From Amphritea japonica ATCC BAA-1530 (GTDB taxonomy: Bacteria > Pseudomonadota > Gammaproteobacteria > Pseudomonadales > Balneatricaceae), in contig NZ_AP014545.1 of assembly GCF_016592435.1 (NCBI RefSeq), positions 1,992,693 through 2,056,692 on the forward strand: a stretch of DNA of 64,000 nt. The letters run 5' to 3'. Positions 9,484 to 16,849 of the stretch are shown piece by piece. The translations under genes and the position numbers were made by a program. The number at the start of each line of letters is the position of its first letter. Positions within the stretch are counted from its first letter, which is position 1. Below the pieces are notes generated by a model, which saw nothing but the letters and a program-made list of their open reading frames with translations, ran no database searches and was not told the origin of the DNA.

Positions 9484-10419
9484 ATGAGTAGTAACTCCCC
9501 CCTTGCCCAAAGTCCATCCGGTAAACAGGCTAATACTGACACTATCCCTAATATTGATATAGGCCATGCCTATGATCAGCATTATGTAGATGCAGAGATC
9601 CATTACGAGCACCACGAAAAAATGGCTGATTTCTTTGGCCGGAATATGCCAGTACATCACCATGACAGGTTTTATCAGGTACACGTAATTCTAAACGGTA
9701 CGGTGCGTGTCCACCTGGATGAAACCAGTTACACCGTTAAAGGACCCATGTTTTTCTTCACTCCACCGACCATCCCTCATGCTTTTGTTACTGCCAATAA
9801 TGCAACTGGGCACGTAATAACCGCCCGACAGCAATTAGTATGGGAACTAATGGGGGCAATGATACCGACGGGACTGGCCAGCAAAAGCTTTATGAATAGC
9901 CCTCTTTGTGTCGCTCTTGAGCCCAAGAAAGACCCTACAGCGGAGCGTATGCTGCATCTGTTAACACTGATGGCTGATGAAAATGACCACACCAGCATGG
10001 AACACTCCCTGGCACTTAAAGCTTTATTGCAGTTAGTATTAATTGACATAGCCCGTCTATCTGATCAAAAACAACCGAAACAGAAAACCAGAAAAGAGGA
10101 CGTTCGAATATTTCACCGCTTCAATGAACTTATCGAAGCTCATTACTGTGAACACCTGACACTGACTCAATACTCAGACATGATCAGTGTTACTGAGGCT
10201 CGCTTAAACGAGATCTGTCGTCGTCTTGCTGGGCTTCCCTCAAAACGATTAATTATGGAAAGACTGATGCAAGAAGCCAGGCGACAACTCACTTATTCAG
10301 TAGCGCCTATTACTGAAATCAGCTATCAACTAGGCTTTAAAGACCCGGCATACTTTGCCCGTTTTTTTCGCAGAAATGCAGGTGAGACTGCTAGCGAATA
10401 TAGAGAAAAAGTAAAATAG
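9484..10419 (+). CDS. hpaA: HpaA-type AraC-family activator
   Basis: Predicted transcriptional activator of 4-hydroxyphenylacetate hydroxylation. The 311-residue protein has an N-terminal cupin domain (HHHDRFYQVHV and the PPTIPHAF segment match E. coli HpaA) and a C-terminal AraC/XylS double helix-turn-helix (about 210-311, ending QLGFKDPAYFARFFRRNAG). A GTG at 9448 opens the frame earlier, but ATG at 9484 has a GAGG ribosome binding site six bases before it, so I place the start there. The gene lies between the oxygenase and reductase genes that it probably controls. The ligand is expected to be 4-hydroxyphenylacetate or a close analogue. Confidence 0.87.
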   Translation: MSSNSPLAQSPSGKQANTDTIPNIDIGHAYDQHYVDAEIHYEHHEKMADFFGRNMPVHHHDRFYQVHVILNGTVRVHLDETSYTVKGPMFFFTPPTIPHAFVTANNATGHVITARQQLVWELMGAMIPTGLASKSFMNSPLCVALEPKKDPTAERMLHLLTLMADENDHTSMEHSLALKALLQLVLIDIARLSDQKQPKQKTRKEDVRIFHRFNELIEAHYCEHLTLTQYSDMISVTEARLNEICRRLAGLPSKRLIMERLMQEARRQLTYSVAPITEISYQLGFKDPAYFARFFRRNAGETASEYREKVK

Positions 10420-10513
10420 TCCTAATAAACAAAATGTTATTGTTTATTTTATCTTTTATTGGCATTTCTGGATAATTCTTTAAACTGTGAAAAGTACAAA
10501 CAAAGCAATGAAA

Positions 10514-10523
10514 AACATATGTT
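10514..10523. promoter_or_regulatory. Related palindrome AACATATGTT
   Basis: A perfect 10-bp palindrome sharing the AACATATG core with the two 15-bp copies. It lies 34 bp before the second copy, in the reductase promoter region. It could be an accessory site, or chance in AT-rich DNA. Confidence 0.3.
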
Positions 10524-10547
10524 ATCTATCTGTATTGAACCTATAAT

Positions 10548-10562
10548 TAGTTAACATATGAA
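10548..10562. promoter_or_regulatory. Candidate regulator binding site, copy 2
   Basis: TAGTTAACATATGAA, identical to 9271-9285, ends 71 bases before the reductase ATG. That is a plausible position for an AraC-type activator site next to the -35 region. Confidence 0.5.
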
Positions 10563-10633
10563 GTTTCGCGTAGCTTGGCGCATACAGAAACATAATAATC
10601 AAAGCGACTCCTATTAATATAAAGGTGACCTCC

Positions 10634-11578
10634 ATGTCTCAGACAGCATTTGACCCTAAAGATTTCCGCCGTGCGTTATCTCAGTTTCCGACTGGTGTAA
10701 CAGTTATCACAACTCTGGATGCTGAAGGAAAGCCTGTCGGTGTTACGGCCAGCAGTTTCAACTCTGTGTCAATGGATCCCGTTCTGGTGCTGTGGAGCAT
10801 AGACAAAGGTGCGCACAGCCTTTCTGCATTCGAAAATGCAGAAAATTTTGCAGTTAATGTTCTTGGACAAGACCAGGTCGCTACCTCGAATAACTTTGCC
10901 AGCCGGGGTGAAGACAAATTCGCCAACGCAGCTTACTCTGCTGGCTTAGGCGGCGCTCCCATTCTAGACGAATACGCGGCACAATTTGAGTGTAAAACCT
11001 GGGCCGTTTACGACGGCGGAGACCACTTGATTCTGGTGGGGGAAGTCATCGACTACCGCTACAACGATAACGTAGAGCCGCTGGTCTTTGCCCGCGGAAG
11101 CTATGCAATCTCTGCACAGCACCCTGAAATGGTTAAAGCTTCCAGTCCATGTGAAAACACTGCTGCTGAAGGTGGTTTTGTTGGTGATTATCTCCTCTAC
11201 CTGCTTCGCACAGCTTATCAGAATTTCAGCGCTGACCTTTACCCTAAACTACAGCAAGAGTGTGGCGTTAATCCCGAAGAGTGGCGTATCATGGCGCGAA
11301 TGATCGGTTGCACTGAAACCAAGATAAGCGACCTGACGGATATCGTTATGCAACCTGAAATCGCCTTACGACAGTCCGCTGACTGGATGGTTGAGAAAGG
11401 CCTGGTTGAGTATGCTAACGCAGACACCCTGAAGCTTACCGATAAAGGAACAGAGACCGCCACCAAAATGCAGGAACTGGCAATTAAAGAAGAATCAGCC
11501 CTGCTTTCTCAGATACCCGCAGAGCAGGCAGGTCAATTTAAGGCAAACCTTAAAACACTTATTGATAAGCTCAGTTAA
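10634..11578 (+). CDS. 4-hydroxyphenylacetate 3-hydroxylase, reductase component (flavin reductase with MarR-like tail)
   Basis: NADH:FMN oxidoreductase supplying reduced flavin to the oxygenase. The 314 residues match the length of A. baumannii C1 (about 315). Residues 1-165 are a flavin reductase domain (FPTGVTVITT, GVTASSFNSVSMDP). About 180-310 form a MarR-like domain ending in TDKGTETATKMQEL. In the characterised enzyme this tail restrains the reductase until 4-hydroxyphenylacetate binds, which couples NADH use to substrate. A GTG at 10625 is in frame, but AAGGTG is the ribosome binding site of the ATG at 10634. It is followed by a strong terminator. The MarR-like tail separates it from simple HpaC reductases. 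Confidence 0.87.
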   Translation: MSQTAFDPKDFRRALSQFPTGVTVITTLDAEGKPVGVTASSFNSVSMDPVLVLWSIDKGAHSLSAFENAENFAVNVLGQDQVATSNNFASRGEDKFANAAYSAGLGGAPILDEYAAQFECKTWAVYDGGDHLILVGEVIDYRYNDNVEPLVFARGSYAISAQHPEMVKASSPCENTAAEGGFVGDYLLYLLRTAYQNFSADLYPKLQQECGVNPEEWRIMARMIGCTETKISDLTDIVMQPEIALRQSADWMVEKGLVEYANADTLKLTDKGTETATKMQELAIKEESALLSQIPAEQAGQFKANLKTLIDKLS

Positions 11579-11589
11579 GTTCATCACTG

Positions 11590-11617
11590 CCAGCGGGGCC
11601 ACCCGCTGGTATTTTTT
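11590..11617 (+). terminator. Terminator after the reductase gene
   Basis: CCAGCGGG / CCCGCTGG stem with a GCCA loop followed by TATTTTTTCT, starting 12 bases after the stop codon. Confidence 0.85.
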
Positions 11618-11721
11618 CTACTAACGCCCACCTACTTTCAACCGATCAAAGCCAAGCCCTAAACTTCCACTGAAAAACAGCGTAAAATACCCGGCTTTAA
11701 ATCCATCAGGCCGGAGCCGTT

Positions 11722-12129
11722 ATGAGTCTCGAAGATATCGATAAGCCTTTAAGTACAGAAGACGAAACAGCCCAGACCAAGAATGGCTTTCTCGCGCTGG
11801 TATCTAAATTAGTCTTTGAGGAAAATTTACCGGTACGCTTCATGTACAAAACCGTTCCCGCCCATCTGAACGATACCGGATGGCGCATGTTTACGGGTTA
11901 TGAAACTCCTGAATTCCTTGAAAATGAAGCCATTAACTTATTACCGGTTAAGCTTGAAAAAATGACCGAGCTCGACGCCTCACTCACCGAACTGGTTGAG
12001 TTTAATGCCGGTACCGTTTGGGAGCGAACTCCTGAATCAGAGGGCTGGGAACGCGTCTATGATTTCAAGATACCCGCGGAACAGGTAGACGTTGAAATTA
12101 CTAATGATGTCGATGATTTTAAACATTAA
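11722..12129 (+). CDS. DUF2185 (Imm33-like) protein
   Basis: A 135-residue soluble acidic protein of unknown function. The motif order (VSKLVFEENLPVRFMYK, then DTGWRMFTGYE, then TVWER near residue 105) is that of DUF2185, a family related to the Imm33 immunity proteins of polymorphic toxin systems. GGAG stands five bases before the ATG, and a terminator follows the gene. No toxin gene is adjacent, so an immunity role cannot be claimed; stand-alone DUF2185 genes are common in proteobacteria. Family membership is judged by eye from the motif pattern. Confidence 0.65.
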   Translation: MSLEDIDKPLSTEDETAQTKNGFLALVSKLVFEENLPVRFMYKTVPAHLNDTGWRMFTGYETPEFLENEAINLLPVKLEKMTELDASLTELVEFNAGTVWERTPESEGWERVYDFKIPAEQVDVEITNDVDDFKH

Positions 12130-12155
12130 GCCTGATCTGTTTGAATAATATTCTG

Positions 12156-12183
12156 AAGCCTTTCCCTTGAAAGGCTTTTTTTT
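12156..12183 (+). terminator. Terminator after the DUF2185 gene
   Basis: AAGCCTTTC / GAAAGGCTT stem with a four-base loop and eight following T. Confidence 0.85.
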
Positions 12184-12199
12184 GTCCTCATAAAGTAAG

Positions 12200-12283
12200 T
12201 TAACGGAGGCTCAAGAGAGGTCCGTTAATCGCCTGATCATTGAGATAGGCAACTGATAACATATTGCTTTAGAGGATATTATT
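12200..12283 (+). promoter_or_regulatory. ROSE-like RNA thermometer in the ibpA leader
   Basis: The last hairpin before the start codon, ATATTGCTTTAGAGGATAT (12261-12279), folds with AUAU/AUAU arms, a U-G pair, one bulged G and C-G/U-A closing a UUAG loop. It sequesters the AGAGGA ribosome binding site (12271-12276). The UUGCU segment with its bulged G opposite the ribosome binding site is the hallmark of ROSE elements of small heat-shock genes. Two upstream hairpins (TTAACGGA/TCCGTTAA at 12200-12228 and GCCT/AGGC at 12231-12250) complete a multi-stem leader. Heat would open the last stem and allow translation. No experimental data are available. Confidence 0.75.
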
Positions 12284-12703
12284 ATGCGTCAATTTGACCT
12301 GACCCCACTTTACCGTTCTGCAATCGGCTTTGACCGCCTGGCTTCTATGATTGATGACGCCAGCCGCAACGAACAAGCTCAGAACAGCTATCCCCCTTAT
12401 AACATTGAACTGATCAGCGAGCACGCCTACCGCATCACGATGGCAGTTGCCGGCTTCGATAAATCCGAAGTATCTATCAACACCGAGCACGGGATGCTCA
12501 CTGTGAGTGGCAGCAAAAAAGCTGATGAAACCGAGCGGCAATATCTGCATCAAGGCATCGCAGCGAGGGGATTTGAGCGTAAATTCCAATTAGCTGATCA
12601 TGTCCGGGTTACTGATGCATCAATGGAAAATGGCTTACTGCATGTTGAGCTAATTCAGGAAATCCCAGAAGCCATGAAACCTCGCGCAATTACTATCAAT
12701 TAA
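12284..12703 (+). CDS. ibpA: Small heat-shock protein IbpA/Hsp20
   Basis: ATP-independent holdase that binds unfolding proteins during heat stress and passes them to DnaK/ClpB. The 139 residues carry an alpha-crystallin domain (about 37-125), including YRITMAVAGFDKSEV and GFERKFQLADHV, which are typical of the IbpA/IbpB class. The C-terminal anchoring motif appears as RAITIN at the extreme end. The gene is monocistronic. A ROSE-like leader hairpin covering the ribosome binding site predicts translational heat control; a sigma-32 promoter was not identified with confidence. Confidence 0.93.
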   Translation: MRQFDLTPLYRSAIGFDRLASMIDDASRNEQAQNSYPPYNIELISEHAYRITMAVAGFDKSEVSINTEHGMLTVSGSKKADETERQYLHQGIAARGFERKFQLADHVRVTDASMENGLLHVELIQEIPEAMKPRAITIN

Positions 12704-12797
12704 GCTAGCGAGCTAGTCCGAGCGATTATATCAGGGAGTCTATGACTCCCTGTGTTGAATACTTCCGGTCAGCCAGCCACCTCTGCTCCGGCCTCCA

Positions 12798-13295
12798 CTA
12801 TCTCGACAACCGTTGGCGATACAGCGAAGCCATACTCTCATCAAAGCAACAAAAAACAACTTCAACCAAACCACAGCGTTGATACAGATCCAGGACAGTG
12901 CAAACCGCAATATCAACCGCCTGCTCTCTTGGATAACCATAGATTCCACAACTAATTGCAGGGAACACAACCCGCTGAATACCGTTATCCAGACACAGCT
13001 TTAAAGAGGCCTCATAACAGGATGCCAGCAATCGGGCCTCATTACGTCCACCCCCATGCCAAATAGGGCCTACAGTATGGATGACATATTGTGCTGGCAG
13101 GTCATACGCCAGCGTCATGCAAGCTTGCCCTGTAGGGCAGCCCTTAATGCTTTTACATTCAGCTAATAACTGAGGTCCCGCAGCACGATGAATAGCGCCA
13201 TCGACACCCCCTCCCCCCAGCAACGTACTATTCGCAGCATTCACGATAGCCTCACTGCGCAACATAGTGATATCACCCACTTCAACACGGATCAC
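12798..13295 (-). CDS. Macro-domain protein, probable ADP-ribosyl or O-acetyl-ADP-ribose hydrolase
   Basis: A 165-residue protein that is a single macro domain of the YmdB/MacroD type. Motifs are EAIVNAANSTLLGGGGVDGAIH near residues 14-36, the HTVGPIWHGG strand and the FPAISCGIYGYP loop, which together form the ADP-ribose pocket. Such enzymes remove the acetyl group from O-acetyl-ADP-ribose or mono-ADP-ribose from proteins. Translation starts at GTG 13295, inside the end of amrA (14-base overlap), so it is translationally coupled to the AmmeMemoRadiSam genes. The domain call is secure. The substrate, and any partnership with AmrA/AmrB, are inferred. Confidence 0.88.
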   Translation of the reverse strand: MIRVEVGDITMLRSEAIVNAANSTLLGGGGVDGAIHRAAGPQLLAECKSIKGCPTGQACMTLAYDLPAQYVIHTVGPIWHGGGRNEARLLASCYEASLKLCLDNGIQRVVFPAISCGIYGYPREQAVDIAVCTVLDLYQRCGLVEVVFCCFDESMASLYRQRLSR

Positions 13296-13871
13296 TAATC
13301 GGCGCTCCTATTTTAATCACCTGGTATGTCCAGCACTGGACATTATCGCTCCAGTAATTGGCTGCAAGCCCCGCCTTTTTACGTAACTGGCTGAGAAACT
13401 CTTCCGACTGAGTGAGCTGCTCCCACACAGATGGAAGAAACGTGGACCGATGGCCCTCAGCTTCAAACACCAATCCATCAATACCCGGCCTGATCTTAGC
13501 AAGCAGATCAGCTTCACTGACAATATCAAGCGAAACCATCGGCGTGAGTACCGACACTTCATACTCAAGCACCGCTAACTCCGCCTCACTAACCGGCTGA
13601 AAACGCTGATCCCTAAAAGCAGCCAGATAACTGTTCCGTACAACCGCATCAACCAGGGAGCTATTCGCTTCAAGGTTGCCTATACAACCCCTAAGCTGGC
13701 CGTTAACTTTAAGTGTCACAAAGCAGGCGCGATTTTTTTTAGCCTGACAGAAACGTCACACTCGATCAGGGATTCAACCCCCTTTCCATATACCCCTCTG
13801 GCAACAGATTCTCTGGCAAGCCACAGCAACAACGCTTGCTCTTGATTGGTATACTGTTCAATAAAAGGCAT
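13282..13871 (-). CDS. amrA: AmmeMemoRadiSam system protein A (AMMECR1 domain), frame interrupted at an A8 run
   Basis: Protein of the AMMECR1 family; biochemical role unknown. ATG at 13871 overlaps the end of amrB by 14 bases and opens a frame that reaches TGA after 51 codons. A -1 shift within the run of eight A (minus strand; 13733-13740) joins it to the frame 13282-13734, giving about 196 residues, the normal family length. The join restores KKNRACFVTLKVNGQLRGC, the family signature. The zero-frame codons at the run are CTA AAA AAA, an exact A AAA AAA slippery heptamer. A GTG at 13719 could start only a truncated protein. Options are programmed frameshifting, transcriptional slippage, a recent mutation or a base-calling error. 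Confidence 0.75.
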
Positions 13872-14637
13872 AAGACGAATATCCCACTACCCGGTTTCGA
13901 TCACCCGCAGTATCCCCAGAATTACAATAATCTATAAACTCTGCCTGCAGTCCTTGTTCTGCCGCATAGGCCAACCAGCCATTCAACGCATAACAACCAC
14001 AAGCTTGCTGTGGTTGAATCTCAGGCTTGAGTTGGTTGATCTGCTGTAGTGTTGCCCGGTCTATTGCCATTGCCTCGTCATACTCATGAAAATGGCTCAG
14101 GTCGCTACTAATAATAATCAGCGTCTCTGGCTCCATCAATATTCGGCCGATCAGTGCAGCAACCTCATTTACTGGTGTCTGTCCCACCAAAACAGGGAGT
14201 ACTAAGTAGCCACCATCAAGTAACTGCAGAAAAGGAAGCTGCACTTCAAGACAATGCTCACGCGCATGAGCCACATCGTTGATCACCACGCGCTCTTCTT
14301 GAGTAAGCACAGAGCTCAGCTGATGATCTAGCCTTATTGTCCCCAGCGGCGTTCGCCACAAATCGGCACTCATCACCGCCATACCCAGCAGGGGAACCCG
14401 GTGGGCAGGTCCCATCAAAACAACACGGGATATCATAGGTAAGTACGGCCGAATACGGCTGTAGGCACCGGCAGCAACCCCTCCTGAATACACTAACCCT
14501 GCATGTGGCACCATAATAGCGACAGGCATACAACCCTGATGCTGATTATCAGCAAGTAATTGACTCACCATGACAGCCAACTCATCAGGACTTTGGGGAT
14601 AGAACATGCCTGCGACGGCAGACTGCTTAATTCTCAT
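13858..14637 (-). CDS. amrB: AmmeMemoRadiSam system protein B (Memo family)
   Basis: Memo-family protein with the fold of extradiol dioxygenases (LigB-like). The 259 residues begin MRIKQSAVAGMFYP, the usual N-terminus; a TTG at 14664 is an alternative but would add a non-conserved extension. Likely metal-site histidines are in VPHAGLVYSGG and MGPAHRVPL, and SSDLSHFHEYDEA is also conserved. Human MEMO1 binds metal at the equivalent site, but the activity of the bacterial protein is unknown. It is the first gene of amrB-amrA-macro, divergent from amrS across 64 bases, so all members of the system lie together. Confidence 0.9.
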   Translation of the reverse strand: MRIKQSAVAGMFYPQSPDELAVMVSQLLADNQHQGCMPVAIMVPHAGLVYSGGVAAGAYSRIRPYLPMISRVVLMGPAHRVPLLGMAVMSADLWRTPLGTIRLDHQLSSVLTQEERVVINDVAHAREHCLEVQLPFLQLLDGGYLVLPVLVGQTPVNEVAALIGRILMEPETLIIISSDLSHFHEYDEAMAIDRATLQQINQLKPEIQPQQACGCYALNGWLAYAAEQGLQAEFIDYCNSGDTAGDRNRVVGYSSYAFY

Positions 14638-14701
14638 ATACACTGATCCTATAAAAGACAGCAATACACTGAGTATAGTCCTGAGCCGGACGTTAAGCCC
14701 T

Positions 14702-15781
14702 ATGACAATCTTGAAGCCGCAACACCCAACTCATTACTGGCACCCTGTAGAAGAAGGACGAGTACAGTGTGATGTTTGCCCTCATCAATGCAAACTAAAA
14801 GAGAGGCAGCGGGGGCTATGCTATGTACGCGGCAATGAAGCAGGAGAAGTCGTTCTTTATAGCTACGGCCACTCCAGTGGTTTCTGCATAGACCCGATTG
14901 AGAAGAAACCTCTTAATCACTTTTTACCTGGCACACCGGTACTCTCCTTTGGCACAGCAGGCTGTAATCTAAGCTGCAAGTTTTGCCAGAACTGGGATAT
15001 GAGTAAATCCAGACAGATGGATACGCTAGCCAGTCAGGCAACACCGGAAACACTTGCTAACGCCTGCGTTAAAACCCACTGCCGATCAATTGCCTATACC
15101 TATAATGATCCGATCATCTTCATGGAATACGCCATCGATGTAGCCAAGGCCTGTAGCGAACAAAATATTAAGTCAGTCGCTGTGTCTGCAGGCTTTGTAA
15201 TGCCCGCCCCCAGAATCGAGTTTTTCCAACACATGGATGCCGCTAATATAGATCTAAAAGGCTTCAGTGAAAAATTTTACCGGAAGTTTTGTGGAGGCCA
15301 CCTGCAAAATGTTCTGGATACCTTGACCTACCTGGTTCATGAAACGAACTGCTGGGTCGAGATCACCAATCTCATTATTCCCGGCGAAAATGATAACCAA
15401 GCCGAACTTCAGGCGATGAGTGAGTGGATCAGGGACAATCTGAACGCATATGTACCAATACATTTCACCGCGTTTCATCCCGATTATAAAATGCTCCAAC
15501 ACCCCCGCACGCCTCTGGAAACACTGGAACGTGCCCGAAGAATAGCATTAGACTGCGGCCTTAAACATGTTTATACCGGCAACGTAGCAGCTATCGACAG
15601 CGGCTCAACTTACTGTAGCCATTGCAAGCAATTGCTGATCGCACGCGATCAGTACCAGCTGGGCAGATGGAATTTGGATGCGCATGGCCGCTGCAATGAT
15701 TGCCAAACGCCACTAGCAGGAAAATTTGAAGCAGAACCGGGCCATTGGGGAGCACGGCGTCAGCCCCTGCGCTTTACCTGA
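14702..15781 (+). CDS. amrS: AmmeMemoRadiSam system radical SAM enzyme
   Basis: A 359-residue radical S-adenosylmethionine enzyme related to pyruvate formate-lyase activating enzymes. The cluster motif CNLSCKFC (Cys88, Cys92, Cys95) follows GTAG. Extra cysteines occur at the N-terminus (CDVCPHQC, about 23-30). A C-terminal zinc-ribbon-like pair (CSHC, CNDC) could bind metal. It is named for its co-occurrence with AMMECR1 and Memo proteins; substrate and product are unknown. The frame is open from 14606, but MTILKPQHPTHYWHP at 14702 matches the usual N-terminus. No strong ribosome binding site is seen. It converges on dusC with 10 bases between stop codons. Confidence 0.9.
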   Translation: MTILKPQHPTHYWHPVEEGRVQCDVCPHQCKLKERQRGLCYVRGNEAGEVVLYSYGHSSGFCIDPIEKKPLNHFLPGTPVLSFGTAGCNLSCKFCQNWDMSKSRQMDTLASQATPETLANACVKTHCRSIAYTYNDPIIFMEYAIDVAKACSEQNIKSVAVSAGFVMPAPRIEFFQHMDAANIDLKGFSEKFYRKFCGGHLQNVLDTLTYLVHETNCWVEITNLIIPGENDNQAELQAMSEWIRDNLNAYVPIHFTAFHPDYKMLQHPRTPLETLERARRIALDCGLKHVYTGNVAAIDSGSTYCSHCKQLLIARDQYQLGRWNLDAHGRCNDCQTPLAGKFEAEPGHWGARRQPLRFT

Positions 15782-15791
15782 ACCGCCACTC

Positions 15792-16739
15792 TTATGAATA
15801 TTGGTAAAGAAATCGTCTGACTTCTTCGACCTGTGTTAACGCTCTCATATCCTGCAGCATAGGCATCGCCTCGGGATATTCTCTGGACATCATCTTCAGC
15901 CACTGCTTAATACGGCCGTGCACGTACTTAGGTGCAAGCTGTTGCTCAACCATATCCAGAAACTGCAACAACAATAACCGCATCTCCTCCCAGGATAGAT
16001 GATCAGGATCATCACCCCGCTGCAGCGCTTTGATTCGCAGTCCCAGATCAGGCGCAGCGACCAATCCACGACCAATCATCACATCATCACAACCACTAAC
16101 TTCCCGGCAGCGCTGATAGTCCTGCCAGTTCCAGACTTCTCCGTTCGCCGTCACCGGAATAGACAGGTGCTCTCTTATCTTTGAGATCCATTCCCAATGG
16201 GCCGGCGGGCGGTAACCCTCCTCTTTTGTTCTGGCGTGAACTGTCAGACCACAAGCCCCGGCATCTGCAATGGCTGATGCATTCTCGAGTGCCAGCAGTT
16301 TATCGCTGTAACCTAAACGCATCTTTGCCGTCACTGGAATATGATCGGGCACTGCCTGGCGAACCCACCAAACGATCTTGTGTACCAACTCAGGCTCATT
16401 AAGCAAAATAGCCCCACCTTTGCTTTTGTTGACCGTCTTTGCCGGACAACCAAAATTAAGGTCGATACCATTTGCACCGATGCTCACCGCTTTACGTGCA
16501 TTGCCGGCCAGTATTTGCGGATCGCTTCCCAGCAGCTGCAACACCACCGGCGTCCCTGCACTGGTGCGACTATCATTAAATAGTTCAGGGGAGATTTTGC
16601 GAAATACTTTTGCTGGCAGAACCCGTTCAGATACCCGCACGAACTCTGTGACGCACTGATCTATTCCACCTATTCGTGTCAGCATCTCACGCATCGGCGC
16701 ATCAACAACACCTTCCATCGGTGCCAATACTATTCTCAC
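15792..16739 (-). CDS. dusC: tRNA-dihydrouridine(16) synthase DusC
   Basis: FMN enzyme that reduces uridine 16 in tRNA to dihydrouridine. The 315 residues start MRIVLAPMEGV, aligning with E. coli DusC (MRVLLAPMEGV). GTG at 16739 has AGGA seven bases before it, whereas the GTG at 16745 is too close to that site. FMN and tRNA-binding motifs include LNFGCPAKTVNKSKGGA with the catalytic cysteine, VHARTKEEGY, and ANGEVWNW followed by VMIGRG. The C-terminal helical domain (RIKQWLKMMSREYPEA) is also of DusC type. It lies alone between amrS and metZ. Confidence 0.92.
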   Translation of the reverse strand: MRIVLAPMEGVVDAPMREMLTRIGGIDQCVTEFVRVSERVLPAKVFRKISPELFNDSRTSAGTPVVLQLLGSDPQILAGNARKAVSIGANGIDLNFGCPAKTVNKSKGGAILLNEPELVHKIVWWVRQAVPDHIPVTAKMRLGYSDKLLALENASAIADAGACGLTVHARTKEEGYRPPAHWEWISKIREHLSIPVTANGEVWNWQDYQRCREVSGCDDVMIGRGLVAAPDLGLRIKALQRGDDPDHLSWEEMRLLLLQFLDMVEQQLAPKYVHGRIKQWLKMMSREYPEAMPMLQDMRALTQVEEVRRFLYQYS

Positions 16740-16796
16740 GCTCACTTCCTGATCAATATTTTAGTTTAACTAGAGACGCCATCTTATTGATATAAA

Positions 16797-16837
16797 ATAA
16801 AAAAACCCGCTCCGATCTTCATCAGGCGGGTATTTTT
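16797..16837 (-). terminator. Terminator after metZ
   Basis: Read on the minus strand, CCCGC/GCGGG arms with a 15-base loop are followed by seven T and TATTTT, 13 bases after the metZ stop. Confidence 0.7.
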
Positions 16838-16849
16838 GAATGCAATATT

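Noticed and set aside
13282-13719. amrA as a short gene starting at GTG 13719
   Set aside because: It would lack the first 50 or so residues of the family, while the upstream frame has a start coupled to amrB and coding character.
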